Part shown: positions 61,361 through 64,000 of the stretch, piece by piece | Layout of the letters: each line of letters starts with the position of its first letter | How positions within the stretch are numbered: position 1 is the first letter of the stretch | Made by a program: the position numbers and the translations under genes | The notes under the pieces: model-generated | The model's input: only the letters and a program-made list of their open reading frames with translations | Database searches by the model: none | What the model was told of the DNA's origin: nothing | NCBI RefSeq assembly: GCF_003668995.1 | Contig: NZ_CP033068.1 | Location: forward strand, 4,712,001 to 4,776,000 | DNA from: Flavobacterium sp. 140616W15 | GTDB lineage: Bacteria > Bacteroidota > Bacteroidia > Flavobacteriales > Flavobacteriaceae | DNA: 64,000 nt | Reading direction: 5' to 3'

Positions 61361-61395
61361 AAAAGCCTAAGAATTAATATTCTTAGGCTTTTTTT
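61361..61395. terminator. Bidirectional terminator after trehalase and the AsmA gene
   Basis: AAAAGCCTAAGAAT (61361-61374) and ATTCTTAGGCTTTT (61379-61392) form a 14-bp stem with a TAAT loop and T or A tracts on both flanks. It lies between the trehalase stop and the convergent AsmA stop. Confidence 0.88.
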
Positions 61396-61410
61396 AAACG
61401 TAATGATGAT

Positions 61411-64000
61411 TTATGGAGTCGTTGTAGGCTCTTCTTTTTTCTTTTTCTTAAACAAACCATTTAATAATTCACTCGCTTTATTAGTTACCTCCTGAGTGGT
61501 TTTTTCTTTATTTGCAGCACCCGCTTTTGTAGTATCTTTTGATTTGGTGTTTTTATTAATCAAATCAGTTAAAGCACTTGTTCCTTGTTTAGTAAGTTTA
61601 TCTTTTTGTTGATTAACCAATTGTGTGGTTAAACTTGTAACAGCACTTTTCATATCTGTAGAAATTTTTGGGTTAGAGAAATTTCCAGTGATTAATGCAT
61701 TAATCGGAATATTATCTAATTTGGCAGCATCTGCAGGAGATAATTTAGCAATAAAAGCATTGGCTTCAGATCCAAGATATTTAGCAGGAACATCAAGTTT
61801 TAGGTTGTAGTTCATCGTTTGGTCAAAACCATGTGTTCCGCCCACAGTAATTTTAATGTCTTGATATTTAATGTCAAACGGTTTTACGTTAACCTTTCCG
61901 TTGTCAAAAGTTAAGGCTGCTTTAATATCGTTCAAATTTACTTTATTCATATCAATGAATTTAATGTTTGAAGTCAAAGCATTTAATACCGTCGAATTTT
62001 TAGCATTTACAGTAGTTGAAAGTAATTGACCTATCAAATCTCCTGAAATTGATTTTAAATCAGGAGTTAGTTCAGTGGCATTTAGATTTCCGTTAAGTTT
62101 TATAGTCGAATTTAATTTACCATTGATGATTCCCGCAATAGGAGCAATTTTTTTCATCATGTCTAATTGCGTAAAAGTTTGCGCAATATCAACCTGATTA
62201 AAGCCTAAATTCATATTAAAAGTAGGGACTTTTTCTTTTGTAGAAACAGCTCCATTTAGCCCAATAGTTCCACCAAAAATAGATGTTTTAAAGTTCTCTA
62301 AAGTTGCTTTTTCATCTTTTACAATTATCTTTCCAGCAACATTGGTTAGTTTTAAATTGTCATACAAAACCGTATTTGCTTTTGCAGTCAAAGTACAATT
62401 TAGGAAAGCGGGAATTTTCATTGCCTCGGCTGGTTTAGCTTTGGCTTTACTATCTGTTTCGGTTTTAGCAGGAGCAGGTTCTCCTGTAGTCATAAAGTCA
62501 TCAACAGCTAATTGGTTTGAACTCATATTGAAATTTCCTCTTAACTCTTGTTTTTTAAACATAAAACCATAGAAGTTTTCAAGAACACCATTAATGCTAA
62601 TATCACTTTTTCCAGTGGTAGCATCAAATTGTTTTAAGTTGATTGTACTTGGATTAAATTGAACCAAAGCAGTGCTAATATTCATTGATTTATTGTTCTC
62701 ATCTGTATATTTAAATCCAGATAAGCTCATTGTACCAGCATTTTTTATGTTTTGATATTGGCTTTTTTCAACTGAAGCCATATCAAAATTAGTAGTTACA
62801 TCAGCTTTTAAAATTCCAGCTAAGGGTTTGTCCATTTTTATTGGATATGCTTTAGAAAGATTAGCTAAGTTAATCGTTCCTTTTAAGGCAGCATCTACAA
62901 TAGGGTTAACAGTAATGTTTTTGATATTTGCTTTAGCATTAAAAACATCTTGATCAATCTTGAACGAAAGTTTATCTAAATTTACATAAGTGTCATTTAA
63001 AATTCCAGTTTCGTTTATGATTTTAGTATCGATTACAATGTTCTGAACTGATTTAGGTAAGTTTGGATATTTAAATGAAGCATTGTTGGATGCAATTTCA
63101 ATATTGAATTTAGGAACAGTAGTGTCCGAAAATAAGCCTTTGGCAAATCCAGCAACAGAAAAATCTCCTGTAGTTTTTACACCATCCAATCCAGAAGAAT
63201 AGGCAGATGGAATTAACCCCAAAAAGTTAGTAAACGATGAGGTAGGAGTTTTAAACTTTAAATCATATTGTTGACCACCTTCAACCATTTGAATAAAACC
63301 ATCAAATTCTAATGGTAACTGATTAATCAACGCTTTGTTTTCTTTAAAGGTGTATTTGCTTTTTTCTAAATCAATACCTAAAACAGCATCAAGAGTTAGT
63401 GATACATTTTTCATGTAATTTATCTTGTCCATATCCAAAGATACTTTGGCAGTCGATTTTGTAGTTAAGTCCAGCTTCGAAGCTGTAAAATCACCTTTTC
63501 CTTCATGGTTCAAGCTATCAATAACCATTTTTATTTTGGAACCTTGGTCAAAATATCTAAAAGTAAAATTTTCAATTTTGTACCCTTGGATTTTTAAAGA
63601 AAGTGGTTTGCTAGCAGTTTCGTCTTTTTTAGATTCGTCTTTTTTTAGTGCAATGTCAAAATTTCCAACACCATTTTTATCGAATATAATATTGATTAAT
63701 CCATTTTTAGTATCAATTCCTTGAATGCTCAGAGGTTCATCTTTTCCTTTGAAAAGTTCTTTAATACTCATTTTTAAATTCAATTCTCCTAATGAAACTA
63801 AAGTATCACCTTCAAAAGGAGCTTTGTTTATAATCACTAGTTTTTCTATAGAAACATTGGCATTCGGGAAGTTTTTAAATAAACTCAAATCGGCATCGAC
63901 AAAACTAACTTTGGCATCAACGCTCTCATTGATGGCTTCGGATATTTTGGTTTTAATTTGGTCTTTAAAAAAAAACGGAATGGCAAATAAAGAAGCAATC
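61411..64000 (-). CDS. AsmA family protein, cut by the window end
   Basis: The minus-strand frame is open to the window edge; the first visible residues (IASLFAIPFFFKDQIKTKISEAINESVDAKVSFVDADLSLFKNFPN) are the end of an N-terminal membrane anchor and the start of the AsmA domain. About 863 residues are visible: repeated beta-rich AsmA/DUF748-type modules ('VSIEKLVIINKAPFEGDTLVSLGELNLKM' and 'TFKTSIFGGTIGLNGAVS'-like), and a C-terminal Lys/Thr-rich tail. AsmA-like proteins bridge the two membranes and move phospholipids. Only a short N-terminal piece should be missing. Confidence 0.9.
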   Translation of the reverse strand, partial: IASLFAIPFFFKDQIKTKISEAINESVDAKVSFVDADLSLFKNFPNANVSIEKLVIINKAPFEGDTLVSLGELNLKMSIKELFKGKDEPLSIQGIDTKNGLINIIFDKNGVGNFDIALKKDESKKDETASKPLSLKIQGYKIENFTFRYFDQGSKIKMVIDSLNHEGKGDFTASKLDLTTKSTAKVSLDMDKINYMKNVSLTLDAVLGIDLEKSKYTFKENKALINQLPLEFDGFIQMVEGGQQYDLKFKTPTSSFTNFLGLIPSAYSSGLDGVKTTGDFSVAGFAKGLFSDTTVPKFNIEIASNNASFKYPNLPKSVQNIVIDTKIINETGILNDTYVNLDKLSFKIDQDVFNAKANIKNITVNPIVDAALKGTINLANLSKAYPIKMDKPLAGILKADVTTNFDMASVEKSQYQNIKNAGTMSLSGFKYTDENNKSMNISTALVQFNPSTINLKQFDATTGKSDISINGVLENFYGFMFKKQELRGNFNMSSNQLAVDDFMTTGEPAPAKTETDSKAKAKPAEAMKIPAFLNCTLTAKANTVLYDNLKLTNVAGKIIVKDEKATLENFKTSIFGGTIGLNGAVSTKEKVPTFNMNLGFNQVDIAQTFTQLDMMKKIAPIAGIINGKLNSTIKLNGNLNATELTPDLKSISGDLIGQLLSTTVNAKNSTVLNALTSNIKFIDMNKVNLNDIKAALTFDNGKVNVKPFDIKYQDIKITVGGTHGFDQTMNYNLKLDVPAKYLGSEANAFIAKLSPADAAKLDNIPINALITGNFSNPKISTDMKSAVTSLTTQLVNQQKDKLTKQGTSALTDLINKNTKSKDTTKAGAANKEKTTQEVTNKASELLNGLFKKKKKEEPTTTP

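Overview
The window is a gene-dense, AT-rich chromosomal segment from a gliding member of the Bacteroidota, most likely a Flavobacterium. The evidence is the gene content: the type IX secretion / gliding protein SprA next to a RemB-like protein, a PorP/SprF-family protein, TonB-dependent receptors, a DUF4249 lipoprotein and a BamA-Skp-Skp operon. Several promoters also carry the Bacteroidota -7 element TAnnTTTG, and Shine-Dalgarno sequences are generally absent. No rRNA, tRNA, CRISPR array, prophage or transposase was found.

Layout. 1-7.5 kb: 3' part of sprA, gcvH, a VanZ-like gene, deoC, remB. 7.6-12.8 kb: a respiratory block (heme O synthase, two cytochrome oxidase subunit III proteins, a subunit IV-like protein, a cysteine-less SCO-like protein, SCO1, DUF420, a small CxxC protein). 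12.8-14.2 kb: a frameshifted DUF4403 lipoprotein. 14.4-21.6 kb: a MacAB-TolC-like efflux operon with two adaptors and two permeases. 21.6-26.6 kb: tsaB, MscS channel, a 22-residue-repeat helical protein, an NifU-type scaffold, a PorP/SprF protein, a gamma-carbonic anhydrase. 27-35.3 kb (minus): CBS protein, nadK, DUF6089, uppS, bamA, two Skp/OmpH chaperones, then murI, an envelope-biogenesis cluster. 35.4-40.8 kb: pdxJ, a TonB receptor plus DUF4249 pair, an unknown lipoprotein. 41-45.9 kb: hydrolase, DUF360 membrane protein, tig (frameshifted), clpP, clpX: the trigger factor/Clp locus. 45.9-49.4 kb: a GlxA-type regulator divergent from an alternating VOC/SRPBCC array. 49.6-55.4 kb: serB, a region rich in palindromic repeats with a small-ORF pair, a GH3 protein, a DUF2797 protein, a LacI regulator. 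55.4-61.3 kb: TonB receptor, MFS transporter and trehalase behind twin LacI-type operators, a trehalose-type uptake and hydrolysis locus. 61.4-64 kb: AsmA-family protein, cut by the window end.

The points most worth a second look are: (1) the 51.29-51.44 kb element, where a 41-codon ORF overlaps a 79-codon ORF by ATGA, folds into a three-way-junction-like structure and is bounded by imperfect direct repeats; (2) three genes (DUF4403, tsaB, tig) each broken by what looks like one missing base in an A/T homopolymer, which points to sequencing error more than biology; (3) two LacI-type palindromes spaced 21 bp centre to centre; (4) terminator-like inverted repeats that overlap the promoters of downstream genes; (5) a cytoplasmic trehalase with an EF-hand-like loop at its N-terminus.
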